A stretch of 64,000 bases of DNA, taken from Xenorhabdus indica (GTDB lineage Bacteria; Pseudomonadota; Gammaproteobacteria; Enterobacterales; Enterobacteriaceae). Under the pieces are notes generated by a model, which saw only the letters and a list, made by a program, of their open reading frames with translations, searched no databases and was not told the DNA's origin. How positions within the stretch are numbered: the stretch's first letter is position 1; every line of letters begins with the position of its first letter. Below are positions 28,823 to 39,124 of this stretch, piece by piece. Made by a program: the position numbers and the translations under genes. The DNA lies in NCBI RefSeq assembly GCF_014467235.1, contig NZ_NKHP01000004.1, positions 163,410-227,409 of the forward strand, written 5' to 3'.

Positions 28823-29164
28823 AACAATATTAATAGGGGAGATATGATCTATCTCCCCATTACCACACAACTTTTATCGAACGAGAATAAAATCGCCAAG
28901 ATCATTCTAACCTCTTAGTTTATAATCTAATTTTTTGTAAATAACTCTTTTTATCTCTCGCTTTTTTCTCATAATTTCTGTACTCTTCCGCGAGTCCTTT
29001 TATTAAAATAATCGCTTTGTAAAGATATTAATAAAATGTGTAGCTTCACACACTTTAGGGACAGAAAGTTTGTCAATTCGCCATATTCTACTAGGCTTTA
29101 AGGCGTTTAATATTTTAACGATGGCGATAAGTCACATTAAGGACTGCAAGGGAAAATTAATACA
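28823..29164. other. lpxT-mepS intergenic region
   Basis: It contains a perfect 9-bp hairpin GGGGAGATA / TATCTCCCC (28836-28858) just after lpxT, without a T-run. Nothing else is recognised apart from an AT-rich presumed mepS promoter region. Confidence 0.5.
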
Positions 29165-29752
29165 ATGGTCAAATCTCAACCAATAGTGAGATATATATTG
29201 CGGTTAATCCCCGCAATTATCGCGGCAGTGGCACTGACCGCATGTAGTTCTCCAGATTCCCAAATACGTAGCAAAAAAACTGAAACTCATGCAGTAAATG
29301 GTCAAAAGCATTTTCTACTGCAAACATCTCAGGATGAATTTGAAACTTTAGTTAAAAATCTGGACATTAAATCCAAGCTCCTTAACCAATATGCGGATTG
29401 GAAAGGCGTTGCCTATCGGCTTGGAGGAAGTACAAAACGTGGCATTGATTGTTCAGCTTTTGTCCAACGCACTTTCCATGATCAGTTTGGTATGGAATTA
29501 CCACGCTCTACCTCAGAGCAACAGAAGATAGGCCAAACAGTCAGCCGTGCCAAATTAAAAGCGGGTGATTTGGTTCTCTTCAAAACAGGTGCTTACAGGC
29601 GCCACGTTGGCATTTATATCGGCAATAACCAATTTGTACATGCATCAACCAGCAGTGGAGTCATTGTTTCCAGATTAAATGACACCTACTGGAACAAGCG
29701 TTATTACGGTGCCAGACGTATTTTATCAGACAACATTAACGCCTCAATATAA
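29165..29752 (+). CDS. mepS: Murein DD-endopeptidase MepS (Spr)
   Basis: A 195-residue outer-membrane lipoprotein of the NlpC/P60 family that cuts D-Ala-mDAP cross-links so new peptidoglycan can be inserted. The lipobox LTAC gives Cys27 as lipidation site. The catalytic Cys is Cys96 in GIDCSAF, with His147 in RHVGIYIG and His159 in FVHAS. E. coli Spr aligns end to end. It is a monocistronic unit with a strong terminator. Confidence 0.96.
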   Translation: MVKSQPIVRYILRLIPAIIAAVALTACSSPDSQIRSKKTETHAVNGQKHFLLQTSQDEFETLVKNLDIKSKLLNQYADWKGVAYRLGGSTKRGIDCSAFVQRTFHDQFGMELPRSTSEQQKIGQTVSRAKLKAGDLVLFKTGAYRRHVGIYIGNNQFVHASTSSGVIVSRLNDTYWNKRYYGARRILSDNINASI

Positions 29753-29797
29753 TCCTGAACCTGATTTTTCTTTTCCTGTTTTTCCCTTGCAGGATAT

Positions 29798-29828
29798 AAA
29801 AAACGCTTCCATTAGGAAGCATTTTTTA
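29798..29828. terminator. Bidirectional terminator between mepS and yejG
   Basis: Stem GCTTCC / GGAAGC with loop ATTA, flanked by A-run and T-run on the two sides, so it can act for both convergent genes. Confidence 0.85.
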
Positions 29829-29843
29829 TCCGGTTATTATTTA

Positions 29844-30188
29844 TTAAAGTGGGTAAAATGCGGTAATATTTTCCGCAATTGCAGCACCTAATGTCTTAAG
29901 CCGACATATCACAGCACTTTCATCCTCTCGAGCAAAAAACAAACATGGTTCACCTTCCCACTCAATTACCGCACTTACTATCTGCATATCAGAAATAGAC
30001 TGATTGATATCAAGCAAAATACTCCATGCATGTTCGCCTTCATGGCTTAACAATTTCAGCCCCATCAGGCTATTCCCTATATCTGCCTCTTCCTCTGGCA
30101 AGATTTCAACTCTTGTACCAACAAAGCCAGATGACCACCGATAACTTTGCGGCAGTCTGTGTACTACCGAAAGTTGGATATTATTCAC
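29844..30188 (-). CDS. yejG: YejG family protein
   Basis: A 114-residue protein matching E. coli YejG (IQLSVVHRLPQSYRWSSGF at the N-terminus, EWEGEPCLFFAREDES and CRLKTLGAAIAE at the C-terminus). Function is not well established. It has the yejG-bcr-rsuA order of E. coli, but a 672-bp non-coding stretch separates it from bcr and the yejABEF genes are not next to it. Confidence 0.9.
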   Translation of the reverse strand: MNNIQLSVVHRLPQSYRWSSGFVGTRVEILPEEEADIGNSLMGLKLLSHEGEHAWSILLDINQSISDMQIVSAVIEWEGEPCLFFAREDESAVICRLKTLGAAIAENITAFYPL

Positions 30189-30860
30189 GTATTATTCCTA
30201 TCAGAAACAACATTAATACATCTAACCACGAGCTGTAGGCTATCGACTCGTCAAAACCGAATAACCACCCAACAAAAAAGTAAATAAAAAGTTAAAATAA
30301 AAATTACAATATCACACTCTTTTCATCTTCAATTTGAAAAAAAATGAGATCAAACTCGCACTTTGTATATATTTATACTGTTTTGGTAAAAAATTCAACT
30401 TATTTTTATGCAAAACAGCAACTTTATGTTCAAATTTTATTTACAAATTTATGTTTTCATGAATTGTGCTACACAATAGCGTTCTCACAATATCCTTGTT
30501 TTACAAAATGTTAATTATCAACACAGTATTCACCCTCTGGGTTCATATATTTAACATTTTAAAGTTAACAAAAAACCAACACAGAGGATTCAACTGATAT
30601 CATCAAATTAACAATCATCGATATTTTCCTGCTAATCGTTCGATATTTCCTGTTTATCCAATAAACAAACTGTTCTTAATTTATAGGAAGATTCTTCTGG
30701 GTTTTTACGGATGGAAATTATGTTTTCTGAGGAAAATGTTTCCTAAGAAAAGAAAGCTGAGGCATTGGTACACTTAATATCGCTATAAGCTCCAGCAACG
30801 ATATAGACATGAAAAAGAGTAAGAAGCCACTTGAAAGTACAGATGACTTCTTTGATTATT
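30189..30860. other. Long gene-free region between yejG and bcr
   Basis: No gene of normal size. It holds a perfect inverted repeat ATTGTG-CTA-CACAAT (30463-30477), a set of nested complementary segments at about 30534-30593 (CCTCTG / CAGAGG outside, TTAAC / GTTAA inside), and a 13-bp near-perfect hairpin at 30723-30751 without a T-run. These could be parts of a regulatory RNA or operator, but nothing is recognised. Confidence 0.4.
30822..30851 (-). terminator. Probable terminator of bcr
   Basis: On the minus strand, stem AGAAGTCA / TGGCTTCT (one G-U pair) is followed by TACTCTTTTT, 10 bp after the bcr stop. Confidence 0.55.
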
Positions 30861-32048
30861 TTATGTCTTAGCCTTACGTGCATAAACAATCAATATCATC
30901 GCTAATATGACACACAAGGCCATCGAACCAACCATTGGCCAGGCACTTTTTTCAGGAGCAGAAGATAAAATTGCCCCAACCAAGGCAGCAATACTGAAAC
31001 GTATGGTTCCAGATAATGAAGCTACTGTTCCTGCCATATGAGGGTAATCATCCAACACAACGGCCATCGCATTGGAAGTAATCAAAGAAATGCTGCTGAT
31101 ATAAATAGCAACACCCAACACCAAAGAAATAAAACCCAAATCAAACATAGTGCTGAATAACAGCCATAATCCCATGACAAATTGAACAAATATGCCAAAA
31201 TGCAGCATATTCAATGCGCCATATTTGCGAACAAACTGACTATTGATGGTTGTCATAATGAACATAAAGATAATGTTTAATCCGAAGTAATAACCGAAAT
31301 GCTGTGCAGGAACACCATTCAATTTGATATAAACAAATGCCCCGGCATTAAGAAAAGAAAACATTCCAGCAAAAGAAAAACCACTTGCCAAAATATAACA
31401 CAACACTTGGCGCTGCCTGAACAGCATAACAAATTGCCCTAAAGTGACCTTTGGATTGAAGCGCAGCCTTTTCTCTTTAGGTAGTGTTTCCCTGATAAGA
31501 ACAGCAAATAAAAATGCAGCGATTACCGCAGCAATTGTGATAGACCAAAAGATAGCATGCCAGTTGAACCATACCATCACCATCCCACCTAACATGGGAG
31601 CTAATAGCGGAGCTATGATCATTACCAGTGTCACAAACGACATACTGCGTGAAAAATCATCTTTCGTGAACATATCACGCATCAAAGCATTAATCACAAC
31701 ACTGGCCGATGCAGCAGCAAAACCATGCAAAAACCGCATGGAAATAAAGGTACCTATATTTTGTGCCAAAGCACATGCAGCAGATGATATTGCAAAAACA
31801 ATCACGCCACCTAGAATAACGGGTTTACGTCCCAAGCTATCAGACATTGGCCCATAAACTATTTGACCAATGGCAAACCCTAGCATGTAACTGTTCAATG
31901 TCATTTGAACTTTGCCATCACTGACACCAAAATCAATGGCTATTGTTGGCATACTTGGTAAATACATATCAATTGCCAATGGCATTAACATAGAGAGCAG
32001 CCCAAGAATAAGGACTAATCCCAAATAGGATAATCGTTGTTGTTGCAC
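30861..32048 (-). CDS. bcr: Bicyclomycin/sulfonamide resistance MFS exporter Bcr
   Basis: A drug:H+ antiporter of the major facilitator superfamily with 12 predicted helices. The DHA1-type motif GPMSDSLGRKPVIL is in the loop between helices 2 and 3, and HGFAAASASVVINALMRDMF and LASGFSFAGMFSFLNAG match E. coli Bcr. The GTG at 32048 with TGGGA upstream gives 395 residues, the E. coli length; an earlier in-frame TTG at 32066 lies in a tandem repeat. It follows rsuA by about 60 bp on the same strand. Confidence 0.9.
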   Translation of the reverse strand: MQQQRLSYLGLVLILGLLSMLMPLAIDMYLPSMPTIAIDFGVSDGKVQMTLNSYMLGFAIGQIVYGPMSDSLGRKPVILGGVIVFAISSAACALAQNIGTFISMRFLHGFAAASASVVINALMRDMFTKDDFSRSMSFVTLVMIIAPLLAPMLGGMVMVWFNWHAIFWSITIAAVIAAFLFAVLIRETLPKEKRLRFNPKVTLGQFVMLFRQRQVLCYILASGFSFAGMFSFLNAGAFVYIKLNGVPAQHFGYYFGLNIIFMFIMTTINSQFVRKYGALNMLHFGIFVQFVMGLWLLFSTMFDLGFISLVLGVAIYISSISLITSNAMAVVLDDYPHMAGTVASLSGTIRFSIAALVGAILSSAPEKSAWPMVGSMALCVILAMILIVYARKAKT

Positions 32049-32064
32049 GCTTTTTTCCCAAAAC

Positions 32065-32092
32065 AACTATGAACTATGAACTATGAACTATG
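32065..32092. repeat. Four tandem copies of AACTATG
   Basis: Four perfect copies of a 7-bp unit lie between the rsuA stop and the bcr ribosome site. Because 7 is not a multiple of 3 and the tract abuts a translation start region, copy-number change could alter leader spacing for bcr. Confidence 0.85.
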
Positions 32093-32105
32093 AATAGATA
32101 AAAAA

Positions 32106-32813
32106 TTAAGCTACTGGCATTTGTATGCTCTTAATTTCGTTTTCCGTCAACGCTCGATATTCCCCTGGCGCTAATTTGGGGTCCAAATAAATTTCGCCAA
32201 TACGTTCACGATGAAGCCCAATAACATGATTCCCCACAGCAGCAAACATCCGTTTTACCTGGTGATACCGTCCTTCACTGATGGTCAGACGAACGAACTG
32301 AGATTCGATGATCTCTAATTTTGCCGGTTTTGTCAGTGTCTTTTCTCCATTCAGTTGAACACCTGCAAGAAATTTTTCCTCAGTATCCTCTGATATTGGG
32401 TGTTCCAGTGTTACAAGGTAAGTTTTTTCACAATGATGTTTGGGTGAAGTAATACGATGTGACCACTGACCATCATCCGTCAATAACACCAAGCCCGTAG
32501 TATCAATATCTAATCGCCCTGCCGAATGCAGTTTATGGGCAACAGGCTCATCAATAAAATACAAAATAGTTGGATTTGATGGATCATCAGTCGAACACAC
32601 ATACCCTTGTGGCTTATTCAACATAAAATAACGTGGACCGTCCAATTGCTCCAATATTGTTCCTTCGTAGGCAACTACCTGCTCAGGTTTCAACTTATAT
32701 GCCCCTGTTTTGATGATTTCGTCATCAACAGTAACTCGCTCAGCACGTAATTCACGCCCAACGTCATTACGGCTAATACCCAATTGTTGTGATAAAAATT
32801 TATCCAATCGCAT
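32106..32813 (-). CDS. rsuA: 16S rRNA pseudouridine(516) synthase RsuA
   Basis: A 235-residue pseudouridine synthase acting on U516 of 16S rRNA. The S4 domain is at residues 1-60, [14 protein letters not shown] at 61-74, and the catalytic motif GRLDIDTTG at 99-107 with Asp102. [16 protein letters not shown] is the conserved RNA-binding/catalytic-core segment. It precedes bcr on the same strand and is divergent from radD. Confidence 0.95.
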   Translation of the reverse strand: MRLDKFLSQQLGISRNDVGRELRAERVTVDDEIIKTGAYKLKPEQVVAYEGTILEQLDGPRYFMLNKPQGYVCSTDDPSNPTILYFIDEPVAHKLHSAGRLDIDTTGLVLLTDDGQWSHRITSPKHHCEKTYLVTLEHPISEDTEEKFLAGVQLNGEKTLTKPAKLEIIESQFVRLTISEGRYHQVKRMFAAVGNHVIGLHRERIGEIYLDPKLAPGEYRALTENEIKSIQMPVA

Positions 32814-33079
32814 GAATAGTTATACCTAACAAAAAATAATCTGACAGAAAATAAATATGAAAATACCTTTGATATTACAGGCAATTTCAAAGCTAATTTG
32901 AATACAAAATTAAGCAGATAATTTGCAGAATAATAGTAGATCAAATAACTATAATAACCATAAACTATCTGTTATAGCACACTGATCCTGATAATATTTT
33001 ATCGTCGGCAGGTTGAAGGAAAAATGTTATCCTCCCTACCAATAACCTTTTACTCGATCTTCGTGACAGTAACATAACA

Positions 33080-34837
33080 ATGGCTTTTACTTTACGCCCT
33101 TATCAACAAGAAGCGGTAGATGCGACCATTCGTCATTTCCGCAAATATAAAAAACCAGCAGTTATTGTTTTACCTACTGGTGCAGGCAAAAGCCTTGTCA
33201 TTGCTGAACTGGCTAAACTAGCTCACGGCCGGGTTTTAGTACTGGCACATGTTAAAGAACTGGTTGCACAAAACCATAGTAAATATTGTTCTTATAACCT
33301 GAAAGCAGATATCTTTTCTGCCGGGCTGCATCAAAAGAAGAGTGAAGGAAAAGTTGTCTTTGGCAGCATTCAATCTGTAACCCGCAATTTAGACCGTTTT
33401 GACCACAACTTCTCACTGCTAATCATCGATGAATGCCACCGCATTGGTGATAATGAAAACAGTCAATATCAGCAAATTATCCAGCAACTCCAGAAAAATA
33501 ATCCCCAGATCAGGATACTGGGTTTAACCGCGACGCCTTACCGTTTAGGTGTTGGCTGGATTTACCAGTATCACTATCATGGCATGATACGTGGTGACGA
33601 AAATTGCTTTTTTCATGACTGTATTTATGAACTTCCATTACGTTATATGATTAAACACCACTTTCTGGTTCCTCCAGAAAGGTTAGATATGCCCATAATG
33701 CAATATGATTTCAGTCAAGTACGTACCAATCAACAAGGCATTTTCAATGAAGCTGATTTGAGTCGAGAAATTAGACGGCAGAAACGTATTACGCCACATA
33801 TTATCAGACAGGTCATTGAATATGCAGCAGATCGGAAAGGTGTAATGATTTTTGCTGCCACAGTTGAACATGCAAAAGAAATTTTCCTGTTACTTCCCAC
33901 AGGACAGGCAGCATTAGTTAGCGCTGATACACCGAGTACTGAACGGGATCTTCTGATCAGCGCCTTCAAAAAACAGCAACTACGCTATATGGTTAATGTT
34001 GCTGTTCTGACAACAGGGTTTGATGCACCTCACGTCGATCTCATTGCGATATTGCGTCCAACAGAGTCCGTAAGCCTCTATCAGCAGATTGTTGGCCGTG
34101 GATTACGCCTGTTTCCTGATAAGAAAGAGTGCCTAATTTTAGACTATGCGGGCAACCCTCACGACCTTTATACTCCTGAAGTCGGCAGCCACAAACCCAG
34201 TTCACAAAATCAGCCTGTACAAGTATTCTGCCCAATCTGTCAGTTTGCCAATACCTTCTGGGGAAAATGCACCGCAGAGGGTGACATCATTGAACACTTT
34301 GGACGCCGTTGCCAAGGATGGGAAGAAGACGAAACAGGAAAAAGACACCAATGTGATTTTCGCTTTCGCTTCAAATCATGCCCGCATTGCGGAGCAGAAA
34401 ACGATATCGCAGCCCGACATTGCCATCGTTGTCAAAAAGTGCTGGTCGACCCTGATGATATGCTGAAAGCAGCCCTTAAACTCAAAGATGCTCTTGTACT
34501 ACGTTGTGGTGGAATGCAATTAACTCCGGGTAATGATAATAAAGGCGAATGGCTCAAAATCACTTATTATGATGAAGATAGCGCAAACGTATCTGAATTA
34601 TTCCGTTTGACAACGCCTGGCCAAAAAAAAGTATTTGAACTGCAATTTATGCGCCATCACCAGCGAGCACCGGGAATTCCTTTACATTGGAAAACAGCTG
34701 GAGATATTGCCCATCAACTTCCTTTACTACGACATCCTGATTTTGTTGTTGCACGGAAAAAAGGGCAATTCTGGCGGATCCGGGAAAAAATTTTTGATTA
34801 TCAAGGCCGCTTCCGACGGGCTAATGACCTGTATTAA
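33080..34837 (+). CDS. radD: DEAD/DEAH-box helicase-like repair protein RadD
   Basis: A 585-residue superfamily 2 ATPase. Walker A is PTGAGKS at residues 32-38, the DECH box at 117-120, motif III GLTATP, and the helicase C motifs [11 protein letters not shown] and [10 protein letters not shown]. The C-terminal third has Cys pairs ([21 protein letters not shown]) forming zinc ribbons. E. coli RadD (YejH) is 586 residues, stimulates RecA-mediated exchange and protects against radiation damage. It is divergent from rsuA. Confidence 0.95.
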   Translation: MAFTLRPYQQEAVDATIRHFRKYKKPAVIVLPTGAGKSLVIAELAKLAHGRVLVLAHVKELVAQNHSKYCSYNLKADIFSAGLHQKKSEGKVVFGSIQSVTRNLDRFDHNFSLLIIDECHRIGDNENSQYQQIIQQLQKNNPQIRILGLTATPYRLGVGWIYQYHYHGMIRGDENCFFHDCIYELPLRYMIKHHFLVPPERLDMPIMQYDFSQVRTNQQGIFNEADLSREIRRQKRITPHIIRQVIEYAADRKGVMIFAATVEHAKEIFLLLPTGQAALVSADTPSTERDLLISAFKKQQLRYMVNVAVLTTGFDAPHVDLIAILRPTESVSLYQQIVGRGLRLFPDKKECLILDYAGNPHDLYTPEVGSHKPSSQNQPVQVFCPICQFANTFWGKCTAEGDIIEHFGRRCQGWEEDETGKRHQCDFRFRFKSCPHCGAENDIAARHCHRCQKVLVDPDDMLKAALKLKDALVLRCGGMQLTPGNDNKGEWLKITYYDEDSANVSELFRLTTPGQKKVFELQFMRHHQRAPGIPLHWKTAGDIAHQLPLLRHPDFVVARKKGQFWRIREKIFDYQGRFRRANDLY

Positions 34838-34871
34838 GCGGTGTAATTACTCACAACAAAATACTTTCTAT

Positions 34872-34900
34872 TTGCCGTTACATAGGTTTTTCGTTAAAAT
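34872..34900 (+). promoter_or_regulatory. Promoter of rplY
   Basis: TTGCCG, 17 bp, TAAAAT: a good sigma-70 pair ahead of the rplY leader. Confidence 0.65.
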
Positions 34901-34914
34901 GCCGCCCGCTTAGC

Positions 34915-35001
34915 GTAACCCATAATGTTAAGCCAAGTATCGAACCTGCTGCTGGGTCGCCTGTAGCAGGATTTATTTTCTTCTTTTATAGAGAAAAAAT
35001 A
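34915..35001 (+). promoter_or_regulatory. rplY leader, probable L25-binding autoregulatory RNA
   Basis: The leader has the stem CCTGCT / AGCAGG (34945-34970) enclosing GCTGGGTCGCCTGT, with AGTATCGAA just before. It resembles the gammaproteobacterial L25 leader, which mimics the 5S rRNA site for the protein. Recognised from memory of the element, not by a model search. Confidence 0.5.
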
Positions 35002-35283
35002 ATGTTAACTATTAATGCAGAAGTACGTAAAGAGCAGGGTAAGGGTGCGAGCCGCCGCCTGCGTAGAGCTAACAAGTTTCCAGCAATCATTTATGGTGGT
35101 AACCAAGAGCCAGTTTCTATCGAACTGGATCACGATGCAGTTATCAACCACGAAAGCAAGCCAGAATTCTACGAGGTTCTGACTCTGGTTGTTGATGGTA
35201 AAGAAACTAAAGTTAAAGTGCAGGCAGTACAGCGTCATCCGTTTAAGCCTAAACTGACGCACATTGATTTCCTGCGTGCTTAA
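35002..35283 (+). CDS. rplY: 50S ribosomal protein L25
   Basis: A 93-residue 5S rRNA-binding ribosomal protein of the short, gammaproteobacterial type without the CTC extension. [20 protein letters not shown] at the N-terminus carries the RNA-contact residues, and [15 protein letters not shown] is the C-terminus; it is one residue shorter than E. coli L25. A promoter, structured leader and strong terminator make it a single-gene unit. Confidence 0.97.
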   Translation: MLTINAEVRKEQGKGASRRLRRANKFPAIIYGGNQEPVSIELDHDAVINHESKPEFYEVLTLVVDGKETKVKVQAVQRHPFKPKLTHIDFLRA

Positions 35284-35318
35284 TTAGCCACAATCGAGCT
35301 TTTATCGGGACGCCGAGT

Positions 35319-35348
35319 AAATAACGCCGCATTTGCGGCGTTATTTAT
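35319..35348. terminator. Terminator between rplY and yejK
   Basis: A perfect 12-bp stem AAATAACGCCGC / GCGGCGTTATTT with loop ATTT; symmetrical, so usable from both sides. Confidence 0.9.
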
Positions 35349-35395
35349 CTTTATCATTTCGTTTATGAAGGTTTCAAACTCAGAGTCGGAATAGA

Positions 35396-36403
35396 TTAGT
35401 GATTACCACTGCCACGGCGTTGGAGCTGATCACGCAGATTTGGAGGTGTACCCTTAATCGTTAATGTATCCGTTACCGGATCCCAAAAAATCCTTTCTCC
35501 GAGTAACATAGCATCAAAATTAATTGTCAATCCACCACCGCTGCCAGCAAACTTAGTCAACTGACGCAATGTACTGCGATCTGCCGGGAAACTTTCTTCC
35601 AACTCGTATCCCTTATCCTGTGAAAATTGCTGGAAGTTATGCTCACCTAATGGTGGTAATTCTTGAGACAGTTCCTGCAATTTAATCTCTTCGCCCGCCT
35701 GTAGTTGCTCATTACAATAACTATAAACCTGTTGGCGATAAGCTTGCCGCTCATTTTTATCTAGCTGAGCAGATTCGCAATAATCATCTACTGCCTGCAA
35801 TAACCCTTTATTCTGTACCTTAGTATTCATTCCTTCACTGGCAGCCAGAAAATCCATGAAAAAGTCAGAAACCTTACGCCCTACCCGCCCTTTCAGGAAA
35901 GTTAAATAGCGACAGGAGCCAGGGTTAGTTTCCCACTCAGTTAAATCAATTCTGGCAACAATATCAGCATGAGGAATATCAAGATACTGCGTTGTATTTA
36001 CATCTAATTCTTCATTGACAGAAGTACTACTACAACTGTTAAGAACCGCAATTAACAAATACTCCACAGCCAAATATCGGTACTGACAAAACAACACAGT
36101 ACCACCTTCTGCAAACGGGTATTTTGCCAGTTCATCTTTCAGACGAACGGTTGCAGCTCGGCTAAAACCTAAAAAATCTTCATTCCCCTTACGTTGATGA
36201 CGGAGTGACTCTGCAAGTTCACTGTCATCATTGAACACACCATAAGCTTTGCTTTTAGCGCTATACACACGATGCAATTCTGCCATCATCTCTTCCACTA
36301 CCGCATTGGTATCCAGCAGAGAATCCCGCAAAATCACTTCCAGTGTTTGTTCATCACGTTTAATCAACTGATGTAACGCGATCTGGGTAATTTCCAGACT
36401 CAT
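35396..36403 (-). CDS. yejK: Nucleoid-associated protein YejK (NdpA)
   Basis: A 335-residue nucleoid-associated protein, the same length as in E. coli; the last 65 residues ([39 protein letters not shown]) are almost unchanged. Conserved central segments include [17 protein letters not shown] and [20 protein letters not shown]. In E. coli it is found on the nucleoid and interacts with topoisomerases. It is divergent from yejL-yejM. Confidence 0.95.
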   Translation of the reverse strand: MSLEITQIALHQLIKRDEQTLEVILRDSLLDTNAVVEEMMAELHRVYSAKSKAYGVFNDDSELAESLRHQRKGNEDFLGFSRAATVRLKDELAKYPFAEGGTVLFCQYRYLAVEYLLIAVLNSCSSTSVNEELDVNTTQYLDIPHADIVARIDLTEWETNPGSCRYLTFLKGRVGRKVSDFFMDFLAASEGMNTKVQNKGLLQAVDDYCESAQLDKNERQAYRQQVYSYCNEQLQAGEEIKLQELSQELPPLGEHNFQQFSQDKGYELEESFPADRSTLRQLTKFAGSGGGLTINFDAMLLGERIFWDPVTDTLTIKGTPPNLRDQLQRRGSGNH

Positions 36404-36681
36404 TATTTATACTCCTTTTACAGCTTTGACCTTCTGGCCTTTGCAGTTAGCGGCGTATTCAAACACTGTTACCTCTCTGCTGCAACCAAAAATCCCAATG
36501 ATGGAAAAGCGTTCACAATTTAATTATTAACGTTACTCATTTCAAAGACTAAAATGATGCAACAGCTACAAAGCATGACAATAATTTGCACAATAAAGAA
36601 ATTAAATTGTCATAAAAAAGCAGAAAATACCCCCTCTATACGGTAATATATGAGGCTTTGTATATTCAGGATATTTGAGTC

Positions 36682-36909
36682 ATGCCACAATCTTCTCGCT
36701 ACAGCGATGAAAAAGTTGAACATTTACTAGCTGAACTAGTAAATGTTTTCGAGAAAAACCATATTCCTACCGATCTTTCATTAATGGTTTTAGGCAATAT
36801 GGTCACAAATTTAATCAACACGAGTATTGCTCCTGCTCAACGCAGACATATCGCAAACTCGTTTGCACACGCGTTACAATCTTCAATCAGTGAAGATAAA
36901 GCGCATTAA
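36682..36909 (+). CDS. yejL: YejL family protein (DUF1414)
   Basis: A 75-residue, all-helical small protein matching E. coli YejL ([20 protein letters not shown] and the end SSISEDKAH). No biochemical function is established. It precedes yejM by 31 bp and is probably co-transcribed with it. Confidence 0.94.
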   Translation: MPQSSRYSDEKVEHLLAELVNVFEKNHIPTDLSLMVLGNMVTNLINTSIAPAQRRHIANSFAHALQSSISEDKAH

Positions 36910-36940
36910 TTTTTCCATTAAGACATTAACGTAAGAAAAT

Positions 36941-38683
36941 ATGGTGACTAGCCGCCAGCATTACCGCGAAAAAGTTTCTCAGATGATCAGTTGGGGACAC
37001 TGGTTCGCTCTGTTCAATATTATGTTCAGTCTTGTGCTGGGCAGTCGCTATTTATTTGCATCGGATTGGCCGGGTTCACTGTTTGGTCGCATCTATGCGC
37101 TGGTCAGTTGGCTCGGTCATTTCAGCTTCATTGTTTTCACCATTTATTTATTGGTGTTATTCCCGCTGACATTTATTGTTATGTCACAGAGGTTGCTACG
37201 ATTCCTTTCTGCCACCGTGGCAACGGCAGGGTTAACACTGTTGATACTTGATTCCTCCATCTATGTGCGTTTTCACCTACACCTGACACCACTGGTTTGG
37301 GATCTGGTAACCAACCCAGAACAAGGTGAACGGGCAAGAGAATGGCAACTGATGTTCATCTGCATACCAGTTATTTTTTTGGTACAGATGCTATACGGTA
37401 CGTGGAGTTGGCAAAAATTACGTAGCCTGAATCGACAAAAGTTCGGCAAACCATTAGCTGCTGTATTTATCACAGCTTTTGTTGCTTCCCATATAATGTA
37501 TATCTGGGCAGATGCCAATTTCTATCGGCCTATTACCATGCAACGTTCGAACTTACCACTTTCACACCCAATGACAGCACGTAAGTTTCTTGAAAAGCAT
37601 GGTCTGCTGGATAAGCAGGAGTACCAGCGTCGTATAAGCCAGCAAGGCAATCCTTCTGCTCTGACAGTTGAATATCCATTGAATACGTTATCTTACCGTG
37701 ATAGCGGACGCGGTTATAATTTATTGTTATTGGTTGTAGATGGTTTGGATAATGATGACATTACCACTAATGAGATGCCATTCCTTGAGCGATTCACAAA
37801 AAATAACATCCAGTTTACCCAGCATTTCAGCACTGGTATGCAGAACGATACTGCGTTATTCGGATTATTCTACGGCATATCATCTGGCTATCTGGATGGT
37901 ATTCTTTACAGCAGAAAATCTTCGGCACTTATAGATGCCTTGACTCATCAAGGGTATCAGTTTGGTTTATACTCATCAGATGGATTCAAAACCCCACTTT
38001 ACCGCCAAGCTATTTTAACTGACTATTCACTCCCCAACGTTGACAAACCCAATGACAGCTTAACTTTAGAACAATGGCAACAGTGGCTAAATTTACGTAA
38101 TAACACAACACCATGGTTTTCATTCTTAAACTTGAATGGTATTCCACCTTCATCAGATAAAGTTGACAAGAAAACACTGGATGTTGAAATCAATAATGTT
38201 CTGGACACCTTGATACATAAAGGTGCCTTAAACAATACCATCATTGTTATTACTGCTAAACATGGCAGCACCATTACAAACTCTCCACCAAAATGGTTTA
38301 CAGGCGATAAGTTTAATCGTCAACAGATGCACGTTCCACTGATTATCCACTGGCCAGGCACACCAGCACAAACTATTAACAAACTGACTAGCCATCAGGA
38401 TATCATGACAACATTAATGCAACGTTTACTGCATGTCAGTAATATCCCCGATGATTATTCGCAAGGAGAAGATCTTTTCAGAGCTCAAAGAGATACTCCT
38501 TGGCTGATCACTGGTGAAAATGGTTCATTAATTGTGACAACATCTCAAAACACAATCTACCTTTCCAAGAATGGCGAATACCATCTGTACGACCTAAATG
38601 GCAATGAGATCCAAGATACCAAACCCAATCTGACTCAGTTGTTACAAATACTAACTGAAATTAAACGATTTTTAGCAAATTAA
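36941..38683 (+). CDS. yejM: LPS biosynthesis-modulating protein YejM (PbgA/LapC)
   Basis: A 580-residue inner-membrane protein: five N-terminal membrane helices (to about residue 190), a linker with the Arg-rich YQRRI segment that contacts lipid A in E. coli, and a periplasmic alkaline-phosphatase/sulfatase-fold domain (LLLLVVDGLDND, AKHGSTI, HVPLIIHWPGTP). It senses periplasmic lipopolysaccharide and restrains LapB-FtsH degradation of LpxC. Its order yejL-yejM-tRNA-Pro is as in E. coli. Confidence 0.95.
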   Translation: MVTSRQHYREKVSQMISWGHWFALFNIMFSLVLGSRYLFASDWPGSLFGRIYALVSWLGHFSFIVFTIYLLVLFPLTFIVMSQRLLRFLSATVATAGLTLLILDSSIYVRFHLHLTPLVWDLVTNPEQGERAREWQLMFICIPVIFLVQMLYGTWSWQKLRSLNRQKFGKPLAAVFITAFVASHIMYIWADANFYRPITMQRSNLPLSHPMTARKFLEKHGLLDKQEYQRRISQQGNPSALTVEYPLNTLSYRDSGRGYNLLLLVVDGLDNDDITTNEMPFLERFTKNNIQFTQHFSTGMQNDTALFGLFYGISSGYLDGILYSRKSSALIDALTHQGYQFGLYSSDGFKTPLYRQAILTDYSLPNVDKPNDSLTLEQWQQWLNLRNNTTPWFSFLNLNGIPPSSDKVDKKTLDVEINNVLDTLIHKGALNNTIIVITAKHGSTITNSPPKWFTGDKFNRQQMHVPLIIHWPGTPAQTINKLTSHQDIMTTLMQRLLHVSNIPDDYSQGEDLFRAQRDTPWLITGENGSLIVTTSQNTIYLSKNGEYHLYDLNGNEIQDTKPNLTQLLQILTEIKRFLAN

Positions 38684-38758
38684 TTGTTTAAAAATCAAGC
38701 ACTCACTAAACAAGGGGCTTGCTTTGCGGATAAAAAAAGGTAATATAAGCAAAGTCAT

Positions 38759-38835
38759 CGGCATGTAGCGCAGCCTGGTAGCGCACCGTCATGGGGTGTC
38801 GGGGGTCGTAGGTTCAAATCCTATCATGCCGACCA
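38759..38835 (+). tRNA. proL: tRNA-Pro (GGG anticodon)
   Basis: 77 nt with encoded CCA. The acceptor CGGCATG pairs with CATGCCG; the anticodon loop contains GGG; the T loop reads GTTCAAATC. It nearly matches E. coli proL, including its position after yejM, and marks the left edge of an accessory region. Confidence 0.97.
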
Positions 38836-38848
38836 AATTTCCCTAGAA

Positions 38849-38876
38849 AAACCAACCTATTACGGTTGGTTTTTTT
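38849..38876 (+). terminator. Terminator of tRNA-Pro
   Basis: Stem AAACCAACC / GGTTGGTTT with a 6-base loop and a seven-T tail. Confidence 0.9.
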
Positions 38877-39124
38877 ATGGATGGAATTTATTAAAAAAAT
38901 ATCTAATTATTCACCTTTACTAACCAATTTTCATACCATAACAGAATATCGGAGATAAGGTGACCTCCGACTCCGTTAATGAAAGATGAAGGCGATAAGC
39001 ACACCAAGCTACTCTGTTGATGGAGTAGGAGCATCAAATTTGACTGTTTGGACAGAATATGAATAGATACCTACAAACGCAATAATGTATACTCCCTACA
39101 ATAGTACATGTTTAACTTGTTGAG

